Source: Microbulbifer agarilyticus (GTDB lineage Bacteria; Pseudomonadota; Gammaproteobacteria; Pseudomonadales; Cellvibrionaceae). Taken from it: 64,000 nt of DNA. Of the stretch, positions 54,362 through 62,517 are shown piece by piece. The position numbers were made by a program, and so were the translations under genes. How positions within the stretch are numbered: position 1 is the first letter of the stretch; each line of letters begins with the position of its first letter. The DNA is taken from contig NZ_CP019650.1 in NCBI RefSeq assembly GCF_001999945.1, positions 1,612,001 through 1,676,000 on the forward strand, read 5' to 3'. The notes below the pieces were generated by a model that was given only the letters and a program-made list of their open reading frames with translations, ran no database searches and was not told the DNA's origin.

Positions 54362-56272
54362 ATGTTTCGGATATTTTTGGCTTTGACCTACTTTCTTTCC
54401 CATTCAGCCGTATCTGATGGGGTTTGCGAAGAGTTTTATATTGGGATTTTCGAGGATAAAGCTGGGGCGTGCGCAGCTGTTAATGCTGCCTCTGATCATC
54501 CTGTTTACAATGGCGATCCTGACAGTTGCCTACAGTATGGGGCAGAGATTAATTCAGAGACTGGCTTGCGCTCGGTTGATCTATATAGATCGTATTACTC
54601 TTCAAATGGTATTCCTAGAGCGAGTGAATTTGCTACCTGTTCGACTAAATTGAATGCTACCCCTGATGATGCGTATGGTTATTCATGGACAGCTCACTTT
54701 TATGATAGTGGTCTATGTCCCGAGGGTACTACTGCGTCATCAGATTTTGGTGGAGCCTGTGAGTGTGTCGGAAGTGCTTCGTACGTACCTGAAACAATGT
54801 CGTGCGAAGAGTCAGTAGTTCCCAAATGTGAAGCCCCAACTTCGTACAATGTTGATACTGGTCTCTGTGAGAATGAATGTCCAGCTGACAAACCTTGGTC
54901 CGAGTCTGCTCGCGACTGTGTGAGTGATCCTGAGCCTCAAAGTTGTGCACACAAAGCATTCAATCCGATCAATTTTCTCTCCGGACATAAGCTCCAAACA
55001 GAAGTGGTGTTTTCTGCGAATGGCGATTTCCCGCTGACTTTTTCCTGGCACTACAACAGCTTCGGAAACCACCAGAAGACGGGTGCAGGCTACAGTGTGG
55101 GTTCACGAGCTGGGGCCGATGGCACCTCCGAGACACTCGGGGAAACCGTTGTGCATACCGAGCAACCATTGGCTGCTGGTGCTACTCCGATCAGCCTGCC
55201 GTTAGATAGCGATCCTGCGCAAATCTATATTGGCGGCGCTACAAATAACTGGCGACACAACCACAGTTACTTTCTGGGACATTGCGTACTGGCTGATGAT
55301 GTGACGGAGCGATTGATCAGCTATCGCCCCGATGGAAGTGATGTGCACTTTGTTGCGGTTGACGGAAATTTCGTTGGTCAGGGCAATAGGCAGTGGCAAG
55401 TGACCAAAGATCTCGATGGGAGCCAACAGCACACCGGTTGGACGCTGAAAGTCGATAGCCGTATCGAGCGATATGATACGGCTGGTCGTATCCTGCGTAT
55501 CGAAAATGAACGGGGGCAGGGCATCACTTATACCTATGATGCTAATGGTGTTCAGCAGGAATCGATTGCAGATGACACCGGCAACAGTATCACGCTCGGG
55601 TATACCGAAGGTCGCTTGAGCCAGATTACCCGTAACGATGGTTCTGTTTATCAATTTAGTTACAGCGCCAGCGGCTTGCTGCAAGGTATTACCTTCCCAG
55701 GTACCACTACACCACAGCGTCAGTTCCGTTATGAAGACACCCGCTTCCCACGCGCACTGACTGGTGTTACTGATGAAGCGAGCAATGTATACAGCACTTT
55801 TGCCTATGACGACGAGGGGCGGGCGGTCAGCTCCACGCATAGTGATGGTGCAAACTCTGGCCAAGTGGAATACCTCAGTGATAACACCCGTCGCCTGACA
55901 AATGCGCTGGGCAAGCAAACTACCTATACCTTTGCTGAAGTCGACGGCAGCAAGCGTATTGTCTCAGTCCAAGGTGAAGCATCTGCGAATTGTGCCGCTG
56001 CCAACATGGCCTACACCTACGATGCCAATGGTTTTATCGCCAGTGAAACCGACTGGGAAGGTAATGTTACTGCGTATAGTCGCGATAGCTTGGGGCGCGA
56101 ACTAAGCCGCACAGAAGCCTATGGCACACCAGAAGCTCGCACTATTACCACGGAATGGCATGCCACGTTGAGCGTGCCGATGAAGGTTACTTCTCCTGAG
56201 CAAATTCTAGAAAACTCCTATGACGCTGGTGGGCGCCTGCTCGATCGCAAGGTGACGCCTGTTTCTCAGTAA
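54362..56272 (+). CDS. Split-RHS N-terminal half, member J
   Basis: 636 residues, signal peptide about 1-19 (VSDG region). Head about 20-160 (CEEFYIGIFEDKAGACAAVNAAS, then ACECVGSASYVPETMSC). Stalk CEAPTSYNVDTGLCENEC, module from residue 200. Long stretches match members B and C almost base for base around 55160-55560, while the 3' third matches A. Ends RLLDRKVTPVSQ. Confidence 0.85.
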   Translation: MFRIFLALTYFLSHSAVSDGVCEEFYIGIFEDKAGACAAVNAASDHPVYNGDPDSCLQYGAEINSETGLRSVDLYRSYYSSNGIPRASEFATCSTKLNATPDDAYGYSWTAHFYDSGLCPEGTTASSDFGGACECVGSASYVPETMSCEESVVPKCEAPTSYNVDTGLCENECPADKPWSESARDCVSDPEPQSCAHKAFNPINFLSGHKLQTEVVFSANGDFPLTFSWHYNSFGNHQKTGAGYSVGSRAGADGTSETLGETVVHTEQPLAAGATPISLPLDSDPAQIYIGGATNNWRHNHSYFLGHCVLADDVTERLISYRPDGSDVHFVAVDGNFVGQGNRQWQVTKDLDGSQQHTGWTLKVDSRIERYDTAGRILRIENERGQGITYTYDANGVQQESIADDTGNSITLGYTEGRLSQITRNDGSVYQFSYSASGLLQGITFPGTTTPQRQFRYEDTRFPRALTGVTDEASNVYSTFAYDDEGRAVSSTHSDGANSGQVEYLSDNTRRLTNALGKQTTYTFAEVDGSKRIVSVQGEASANCAAANMAYTYDANGFIASETDWEGNVTAYSRDSLGRELSRTEAYGTPEARTITTEWHATLSVPMKVTSPEQILENSYDAGGRLLDRKVTPVSQ

Positions 56273-56348
56273 TAAAGCATTAACTTGTATTGGCCAGAAT
56301 TTTTTGGGATGCCCTAAATATAAATAATTTTAACGAAAAGAGATATGT

Positions 56349-58088
56349 ATGTTTTTTCGGTTTTTTAGAAAAGTTGTTTGTGTATCTATCTATGCGTTTT
56401 CAGTTGCTGCATTTGCCGATGGTGCGAATGGTCTTCCTCCGGGTAATGGTTGGATTTATTTGTGGCATACATGGGGGAACTTAGAGGCGGCACAGGGTGC
56501 ATGCGATGGTGCTAGAGCGAATGGAAAGCTTTGTTACATTCGGATTACTGATGTGTATGAGGTATGGGAGCATCACGGCAATCCATGTGGTGAGGGAGAG
56601 TACTGGAACACGGATACTGAATGGTGGATGCATCAATGCACTCCTTATCCGCCGGAGGAGCCTCAATGTCAAAGCCCTATGGCTTACAATGCTGACTCAG
56701 AAAGTTGTGAAATACAGTGTGCGGTGGGAAAGGATTGGAACTCTGTGGTGCGTGCTTGTACTGAATTGCCGGAGCCGCAAAGCTGTAAGAACTTTGTTGG
56801 TAACCCGATTAATTTCTTCAGTGGTCATAAGTATCAAAAGGAGAAAGTTTTTGAGGCTATTGGTGAATTTCCTCTGGCGTTTTTCTGGCTTTATAACAGT
56901 TTTGGTAATCAAAAGAAAAGTGGAGCAGGGTATAGTGTTGATGAGAATTCAACGATTGAAGTTGTAACTTTCTCCGAGTCTCCACTTTCAAGTGGTGACC
57001 AACCTATCTCCTTGCCATTAGATGCGGATCCCTCGTTAACCTACCTTGGTGGTGCGTCTAATCACTGGCGACACAATCATAGCTATTTTCTTGCTAGTTA
57101 CTCTGTTCCTGGCGGAATGACAGAGCGTCTAATTGCGTATCGCCCTAATGGAAGTGATGTACATTTTAATAATGAAAGTGGAGCTTTTATCGCAGAGGCT
57201 AACCGTGATTGGAGGGTGGAGAAGGATCTGGGTGCGGGAGAGCAACATGTTGGGTGGTCGTTAAAGGTTGATGGTCGAACTGAAAAGTATGATATTGAAG
57301 GGCGCATTTTGCGCTTGGAGAATGATCTGGGTCAGGGTATTACTTATTCTTATGATGAAGCGGGAGTCTATCAAGAGTCTATTTCAGACGATAATGGCAA
57401 CAGCATTTTGCTCGAATATGTTGGTGATAAATTATCAAAAATTACCCGTAATGACGGATTGATGTATCAATTTTCTTATGCGGACAGTGGGTTATTGCAG
57501 TCGATAGAATACCCTGGTGAGGGTGGCTCTATTCGCCTTTATCGTTATGAGGATAGCCGCTTTCCCAATGCATTAACGGGTATTACCGATGAGGCGGGAA
57601 ATATATATAGTACGTATGATTACGATGCTCAGGGCCGGGCTATTCGTACGGAGTACAGTGATGGTGCAGAATCGATTGATGTTGAATATGTCGATGACAA
57701 TACCCGTCGCCTGACTAATGCACTGGGCAAGCAAACTACCTATACCTTTGCTGAAGTTGATGGCAGCAAGCGCATTGTCTCAGTCCAAGGTGAAGCATCC
57801 GCGAACTGTGCAGCTGCCAACATGGCCTACACCTACGATGCCAATGGCTTTGTCGCCAGTGAAACCGACTGGGAAGGTAATGTTACTGCTTATAGTCGCG
57901 ATAGCTTGGGGCGCGAATTAAGCCGCACAGAAGCCTACGGCACACCAGAAGCTCGCACTATTACCACAGAATGGCATGCCACGTTGAGCGTGCCGTTGAA
58001 GGTTACTTCTCCCGAGCAAATTATAGAAAACACTTATGACACTGGCGGACGGTTGCTCGATCGCAAGGTGACGCCTGTCTCTCTGTAA
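56349..58088 (+). CDS. Split-RHS N-terminal half, member K (diverged, homogenised 3' end)
   Basis: 579 residues, signal peptide about 1-22 (ending AAFA). Compact head (GANGLPPGNGWIYLWHTWGNLEAAQGACD). Entry motif GNPINFFSGHKYQKEKVFEAIGEFPLAFFW. The central module follows the family pattern but is diverged and A/T-rich. From about 57700 (NTRRLTNALGKQTTYTF) to the stop it is near-identical in DNA to members G, J and A. It is the N-half paired directly with C-half L; the 78-bp junction copies the one after member H. Confidence 0.83.
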   Translation: MFFRFFRKVVCVSIYAFSVAAFADGANGLPPGNGWIYLWHTWGNLEAAQGACDGARANGKLCYIRITDVYEVWEHHGNPCGEGEYWNTDTEWWMHQCTPYPPEEPQCQSPMAYNADSESCEIQCAVGKDWNSVVRACTELPEPQSCKNFVGNPINFFSGHKYQKEKVFEAIGEFPLAFFWLYNSFGNQKKSGAGYSVDENSTIEVVTFSESPLSSGDQPISLPLDADPSLTYLGGASNHWRHNHSYFLASYSVPGGMTERLIAYRPNGSDVHFNNESGAFIAEANRDWRVEKDLGAGEQHVGWSLKVDGRTEKYDIEGRILRLENDLGQGITYSYDEAGVYQESISDDNGNSILLEYVGDKLSKITRNDGLMYQFSYADSGLLQSIEYPGEGGSIRLYRYEDSRFPNALTGITDEAGNIYSTYDYDAQGRAIRTEYSDGAESIDVEYVDDNTRRLTNALGKQTTYTFAEVDGSKRIVSVQGEASANCAAANMAYTYDANGFVASETDWEGNVTAYSRDSLGRELSRTEAYGTPEARTITTEWHATLSVPLKVTSPEQIIENTYDTGGRLLDRKVTPVSL

Positions 58089-58107
58089 TGACTCATTAAC
58101 TTATATT

Positions 58108-58130
58108 GGCCAGAACTTTTGGGGCTGGCC
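58108..58130 (+). promoter_or_regulatory. Hairpin in N-half/C-half junction (copy 2)
   Basis: GGCCAG / CTGGCC stem, same as 53849-53871 with one loop substitution, 37 bp before the C-half start. Confidence 0.5.
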
Positions 58131-58166
58131 TAAAGAATTAAAAAATAATCAATAAGGACTTTAAGC

Positions 58167-60827
58167 ATGCGGTTAACTAAATCGGCTCTTGCCGGGGTGT
58201 TGAGTTTACTGGTTGCACATGGCACGAGTGCTGCAATTACGGAACAGAATTGGTCTTATACCTACACAGAAGGGGGTAAATTAGAAACAGCGGACGGTCC
58301 GCGTACCGACGTGTCCGATGTCACCTCCTATACCTACGATTCCTTTAACCGGATGACAACGAGCACCAATGCACTGGGGCATGTTGACTCTATCCTGGAA
58401 TACGATGCTGCGGGTCGCCCTACGAAGTCACAGGATGCAAACGGTCTGCAGACGCACTACACCTACACCGCGCGCGGTTGGCTGGAGACGGTCACCATCA
58501 AGGCGGCAGCAGGTGATTTGGTGACCACTTACACCTATGACCCGGTCGGACAGGTAATCAATGTTGCCTTTCCCGATAGTTCTACGGTTGCGTTTGAGTA
58601 CGACGCTGCGCGTCGCTTGACCGCCGTTGAGAATGCCGTGGGAGAGCGTATTGAGTACACGCTGGATGCGGCGGGTAACGTCACCGAAGAAAAGGTCTTT
58701 GCCGCGGACGGTACAACGCTGGTGCGTTCGATTAACCGCAGTTATGACGAGCTGAGCCGCTTGATCGATGTCGATGGCAATAATGGCCAGAATACGTCGA
58801 TTGCCTACGATAAAAACGGTAACCGTGTTTCTGCCACCGACGGCAACCAAAACACCACTGGTGAAGCGCGCGATGCTCTGGGGCGTGTAGAGGCGGTCAC
58901 CGATGCCGCCAACAACACAGTCCAGTTTACCTACGACAGTGCCGACCGTGTCACCTCGGTGACCGATCAACGTGGTAATACCACGAATTATGAATACGAC
59001 TTTGCGGGCCACCTGATCAAATTGACCAGTCCCGACACGGGTATTGCCGACTACGACTATGATGAAGCTGGTAACCTCATTACCCGTACCGATGCGCGCG
59101 GTATCGTTGCGAACTACAGTTACGATGCACTTAATCGGCTAACCGGTATTGTGTACCCCGGCAATACTAGCGAAAACGCCAGCTTTACCTATGACAGCAC
59201 CGAAAATGGCAATCATGGGGTAGGGCGCCTGACGGGTTACAGTAATGATTCCGGTTCTACGGCCCTCGCTTATGACGAGCTGGGGCGCGTCACCACGCAG
59301 GCCGATACCATTGCCGGTCTGAGTTTTAATACTGGTTACAGCTACGATGCCCTTGGCCGAGTAACAGAAGTTACCTACCCGTCAGGCCGCATCGTCACAT
59401 ACGTCCGCGACAGCCTTGGGCGCACCACCGCCATTACCAGTAAAGATGATGCCCAAGCGACTGCCCAGACCATCGTCAGCAATATTCAATACCAGCCCTA
59501 TGGCGGCATTGCTTCCATGGAGTATGGCAATGGCATTACCCAGACCTATACCTACGACTTAGACGGCCGCTTGCAGGAAGTCACAGCAGCTGGCCTGGGT
59601 AGTGTGCGTTCAGAGTTTTATACCTATGATCTGGCGAACAATATTACCGGCATTGCCGATGTCTTGGATGCAAACAAAGACCGTGTGTTCGCGTACGATA
59701 CCCTGGATCGGTTGGACGACGAGGTGTATTCCGCAGGCTCTCGAGACTACCAGTACGACAGCGTAGGCAACCGTACGCAACGTATTTGGGATAAAACGGA
59801 TAGCACCACCTCCACGGCGACCTATGCCTATGAAGCAGAGTCGAATCGCATGGTTCTGCGTGGTTCAAAGGCTTGGGTAAAAGATGCGGCTGGTAATACC
59901 GTTAGTCATAACGATGATGATTACCTCTATACCTACAATCATGCCAACCGTATGAGTAGCTACACCAAGTCAGGTGTTCTAAAAGGCACATACTCCTACA
60001 ATGCCTTGGGGCAGCGTGTACGTACCGACAAAAGCTCTGATGTTCTGCTGCACTACAATCTGAGTGGACAGTATCTCTCCGAGACAACCTTGCGCAGCGA
60101 TGGCGTGAGCCTGTCCAACCAGGTGGATTACATCTATCTGGACGGCGAACCGGTTGCGCACATCAAGACGACATACAAGTCGAGTGGTGCGGTGAACAAG
60201 AAGTTCCTGACTTACCTGCATACCGACCATCTATATACCCCGCGTGTAGGCACCAATGATGCGCAAGCGATCGTGTGGCGCTGGGACAGTGATGCGTTTG
60301 GCAATACCAATCCTTTAGCAGATGTGGATGGTGATGGTGTAAACGTTACGGTGAACCTGCGTTTCCCTGGGCAGATCAAGGGTGGCGAGGCACCGTTCTA
60401 TTACAACTATTTCCGGGATTACGATCCGGGTACCGGGCGCTATTTGCAAAGTGATCGTCTGGGTTTGATAGATGGGCCCAATACGTTTTCATATGTGAAG
60501 GCGAATCCAGTAAATATGATTGACCCCTCGGGAGAGCAGGCAGTATCCGCAAGTTTTGGTTTTTTGGAGGGGCAAATGGCGAAAGATTTAAATCTATCGA
60601 AGTCAGCATTTAGGAGGCCGGCAGCGAGTCCATTATCTTGTGCGCAAGCGTGTAACCTTAACGCAGCTAAAGAGTGGGGTTATGGATTGGGTTTGGGTGC
60701 GTTATATACCTATGTGGGGGGGCCGCCTGGGTATGCATATGCTGCTGGATCGTTGGGTTTGGTGGGGACAACAGCGGGATATGCTGCTTGTATGGAGGAG
60801 TGTAATAAAGAAGTGTGCGAAAAGTAG
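58167..60827 (+). CDS. Split-RHS C-terminal half with toxin-like tip, member L
   Basis: 886 residues. Signal peptide 1-22, then EQNWSYTYTEGGKLETADG as in member E; residues 1-750 are almost identical to E. Core signature DYDPGTGRYLQSDRLGL begins at residue 751. The tip (about 765-886) differs completely from E: it contains a C-x3-C pair (CAQAC), a glycine-rich hydrophobic stretch (YGLGLGALYTYVGGPPGYAY then AAGSLGLVGTTAGYAA) and a second C-x3-C pair (CMEEC) plus one cysteine. This suggests a disulfide-stapled membrane-active hairpin, but no known toxin family is recognised. AAGGAC precedes the ATG. Confidence 0.87.
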   Translation: MRLTKSALAGVLSLLVAHGTSAAITEQNWSYTYTEGGKLETADGPRTDVSDVTSYTYDSFNRMTTSTNALGHVDSILEYDAAGRPTKSQDANGLQTHYTYTARGWLETVTIKAAAGDLVTTYTYDPVGQVINVAFPDSSTVAFEYDAARRLTAVENAVGERIEYTLDAAGNVTEEKVFAADGTTLVRSINRSYDELSRLIDVDGNNGQNTSIAYDKNGNRVSATDGNQNTTGEARDALGRVEAVTDAANNTVQFTYDSADRVTSVTDQRGNTTNYEYDFAGHLIKLTSPDTGIADYDYDEAGNLITRTDARGIVANYSYDALNRLTGIVYPGNTSENASFTYDSTENGNHGVGRLTGYSNDSGSTALAYDELGRVTTQADTIAGLSFNTGYSYDALGRVTEVTYPSGRIVTYVRDSLGRTTAITSKDDAQATAQTIVSNIQYQPYGGIASMEYGNGITQTYTYDLDGRLQEVTAAGLGSVRSEFYTYDLANNITGIADVLDANKDRVFAYDTLDRLDDEVYSAGSRDYQYDSVGNRTQRIWDKTDSTTSTATYAYEAESNRMVLRGSKAWVKDAAGNTVSHNDDDYLYTYNHANRMSSYTKSGVLKGTYSYNALGQRVRTDKSSDVLLHYNLSGQYLSETTLRSDGVSLSNQVDYIYLDGEPVAHIKTTYKSSGAVNKKFLTYLHTDHLYTPRVGTNDAQAIVWRWDSDAFGNTNPLADVDGDGVNVTVNLRFPGQIKGGEAPFYYNYFRDYDPGTGRYLQSDRLGLIDGPNTFSYVKANPVNMIDPSGEQAVSASFGFLEGQMAKDLNLSKSAFRRPAASPLSCAQACNLNAAKEWGYGLGLGALYTYVGGPPGYAYAAGSLGLVGTTAGYAACMEECNKEVCEK
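58281..60385 (+). repeat. 2.1-kb near-identical direct repeat, copy 2 (in member L)
   Basis: Partner of 46932-49036. Direct orientation, 11,349 bp apart, no indels. Confidence 0.9.
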
Positions 60828-60858
60828 GTAATACTAGGCTGTCGAAAAGGTGGACTCT

Positions 60859-61263
60859 GTGGGTCTTAAGAATGTTTTCACTGCTGTTGCAGTTGTCTCT
60901 TTTTCTGTTTTTTTTAGCATGGGTGCTTGGGGGGGGAATGTATTTTCATTCTTATCTGAAGAGGCGCAGCGATATCTTCAGTTGTTTTGTATTTTGGTGG
61001 GTGGGGGAGCGCTCGTCCTTCGGTCTAGTGTCTGCGCCAAAAAAAATGATGTTGTAGTAATAAACGGACGAAATTATTTGCGCAGCGTTATTCGCAATCT
61101 TAAGCAGAACTCTGTTGCATTTGAAATTATTGAAACGGTAATTTCAGAGGGTGAATTTACGCCAAAGGCGGGTAAGGTTTTTTATACTTTGGTCGATGAT
61201 GGTGGGCTTAAATGGGTGGTGGTTCTTGATGCGGAAGGTTGTGTGATTGATGTGGTTGTTTAG
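60859..61263 (+). CDS. Candidate immunity protein 2 (two membrane helices plus soluble domain)
   Basis: 134 residues from the GTG at 60859, six bases after an AAGGTGG; the frame also permits a GTG at 60850. Two hydrophobic segments (about 4-24 and 37-55) precede a soluble domain of about 75 residues (NDVVVINGRNYLRSVIRNLKQN to the C-terminus). It directly follows the C-half tip by 31 bp. No recognised family, unlike the DUF2007-like gene after member E. Immunity role is inferred from position only. The 271 bp after it hold no recognised gene. Confidence 0.6.
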   Translation: MGLKNVFTAVAVVSFSVFFSMGAWGGNVFSFLSEEAQRYLQLFCILVGGGALVLRSSVCAKKNDVVVINGRNYLRSVIRNLKQNSVAFEIIETVISEGEFTPKAGKVFYTLVDDGGLKWVVVLDAEGCVIDVVV

Positions 61264-61534
61264 ATGCAAGCTTGTTGTTGTGCGTCGATCAGGTCTTTCT
61301 GTGTGATTCTGAGGTTTTTGTGAGTCGGCTCGGGCTGTGTCCTTTTACTAGTCTTGGGTAGCGCGCTTCGAGTCTGCTCATTAGTTCCCTTTCTAAGTTA
61401 CTGCTTTTGTTCCGTTTTAGGTTTGTCGTCAAAAGGGGCGCCCTATGCTTGTTTCGGTCTGTTAGTTTGAGTTGCCAGTCGCCTCTTTTCGGCTTTGCTG
61501 TTCTCTAGGGTTGGGGGGCAAATTTTTAGCACAT

Positions 61535-61575
61535 ACAAAAAAGGCCCACACTTTCGTGTGAGCCTTTTTTGTATA
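61535..61575 (-). terminator. Intrinsic terminator after tRNA-Asp (bidirectional)
   Basis: AAAAAAGGC-CACAC-TTTCGTGTG-AGCCTTTTTT hairpin. It directly follows the 3' end of tRNA-Asp on the minus strand and can also end transcripts arriving from the RHS cluster. Confidence 0.88.
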
Positions 61576-61652
61576 TGGCGGACCGGACGGGACTCGAACC
61601 CGCGACCTCCGGCGTGACAGGCCGGCATTCTAACCAACTGAACTACCGGTCC
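61576..61652 (-). tRNA. tRNA-Asp (GTC)
   Basis: 77 nt with encoded CCA. Anticodon loop CTGTCAC. Acceptor GGACCGG pairs with CCGGTCC. Close to E. coli tRNA-Asp. Confidence 0.97.
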
Positions 61653-61702
61653 GCATTCCTGACATTCCTTTGTCAAATCTGCCTGGCAGACCTAAAGGAA
61701 AG

Positions 61703-61778
61703 TGGTGGGTGGTACAGGGGTCGAACCTGTGACCTACGCCTTGTAAGGGCGCCGCTCTACCAACTGAGCTAACCACCC
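61703..61778 (-). tRNA. tRNA-Val (TAC)
   Basis: 76 nt with encoded CCA. Anticodon loop CTTACAA. Acceptor GGGTGGT pairs with ACCACCC. First gene of a two-tRNA minus-strand unit. Confidence 0.97.
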
Positions 61779-61794
61779 CGCGTCAGGAGCTGCG

Positions 61795-61823
61795 TATAGT
61801 AATGATATTTTTTGGGGCGTCAA
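61795..61823 (-). promoter_or_regulatory. Promoter of the tRNA-Val/tRNA-Asp unit
   Basis: On the minus strand TTGACG, 17-bp spacer, ACTATA, ending 17 bp before the tRNA-Val 5' end. Confidence 0.75.
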
Positions 61824-61974
61824 CGCTTTTTGAAAAATTTTTTCAATTCAATGAGTTATGCCCTTTTAGTGGTTTGGCGGCTGCCGATATGACTATGTTG
61901 CGGGGCCTGTTGCCATGGGTGTCTGACGGCGAAGGCGCTGCTATAATCGGGCGAATTTCCGCCGGAGAAAATCA

Positions 61975-62517
61975 GTGCAGAAAAAACGAATCGACGCGTC
62001 TCTTACCAAAAAGATCGCCGCTACATTGACTCTACTAGTCACAATGGTCGCGTTCTTGCCTTCCAGCTATGCCGCCGTCGAGGTGGAGAGGCTGTCGAAT
62101 GCTGAGTTGCAGGTGCGCTATGAGGTTTTGATTGAGGAGCTGCGCTGTCCCAAGTGTCAGAACCAGAACCTAGCCGGCTCGGATTCCATGGTCGCGACCG
62201 ATTTGCGCCGCGAGGTTCGTCGCCTGCTTGAGGAAGGTTACACCGACGAAGAGATTAATCAGTACATGGTGGCCCGTTACGGCGACTTCGTCCTGTATCG
62301 ACCACCGATGCAACGCAACACCATGGTGCTGTGGGTCGCGCCGGGTGTATTTGCCGCACTGGGGCTTTTGTCGCTCATCCTGATTGTCGTTCGATCCCGC
62401 AATGGCCGCGGAAGCCGGCAAGAGGAGGAGGGCGCGGAACTGAGTGCGGAAGAATCTCAGCGGCTCGCGCAGCTGCTGAATGGTGAGCAACAGGGTGGTG
62501 GTAAGCGTAATGATTGA
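61975..62517 (+). CDS. ccmH: Cytochrome c maturation thiol-disulfide protein CcmH
   Basis: Membrane-anchored periplasmic protein that presents reduced apocytochrome c for heme ligation. 180 residues from a GTG with GGAG at good spacing. Signal sequence about 1-33, redox motif LRC58-P-K-C61Q, then NQNLAGSDS and the three-helix domain EVRRLLEEGYTDEEINQYMVARYGDFVLYRPP typical of CcmH/NrfF. A second membrane helix lies at about 115-140. It is separated from ccmG by about 34 kb of other genes. It overlaps ccmI by 8 bp. Confidence 0.95.
   Translation: MQKKRIDASLTKKIAATLTLLVTMVAFLPSSYAAVEVERLSNAELQVRYEVLIEELRCPKCQNQNLAGSDSMVATDLRREVRRLLEEGYTDEEINQYMVARYGDFVLYRPPMQRNTMVLWVAPGVFAALGLLSLILIVVRSRNGRGSRQEEEGAELSAEESQRLAQLLNGEQQGGGKRND

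Noticed and set aside
38966..60827. Repeated DNA as a possible CRISPR array or transposon family
   Set aside because: The repeats are long protein-coding YD modules, not short repeats with uniform spacers. No transposase, integrase or terminal inverted repeats were seen.
61576..61778. tRNA-Asp/tRNA-Val as attachment site of an integrative element containing the RHS cluster
   Set aside because: I looked for a second copy of the tRNA 3' ends to the left of the cluster and saw none, and no integrase is present. The position remains suggestive only.
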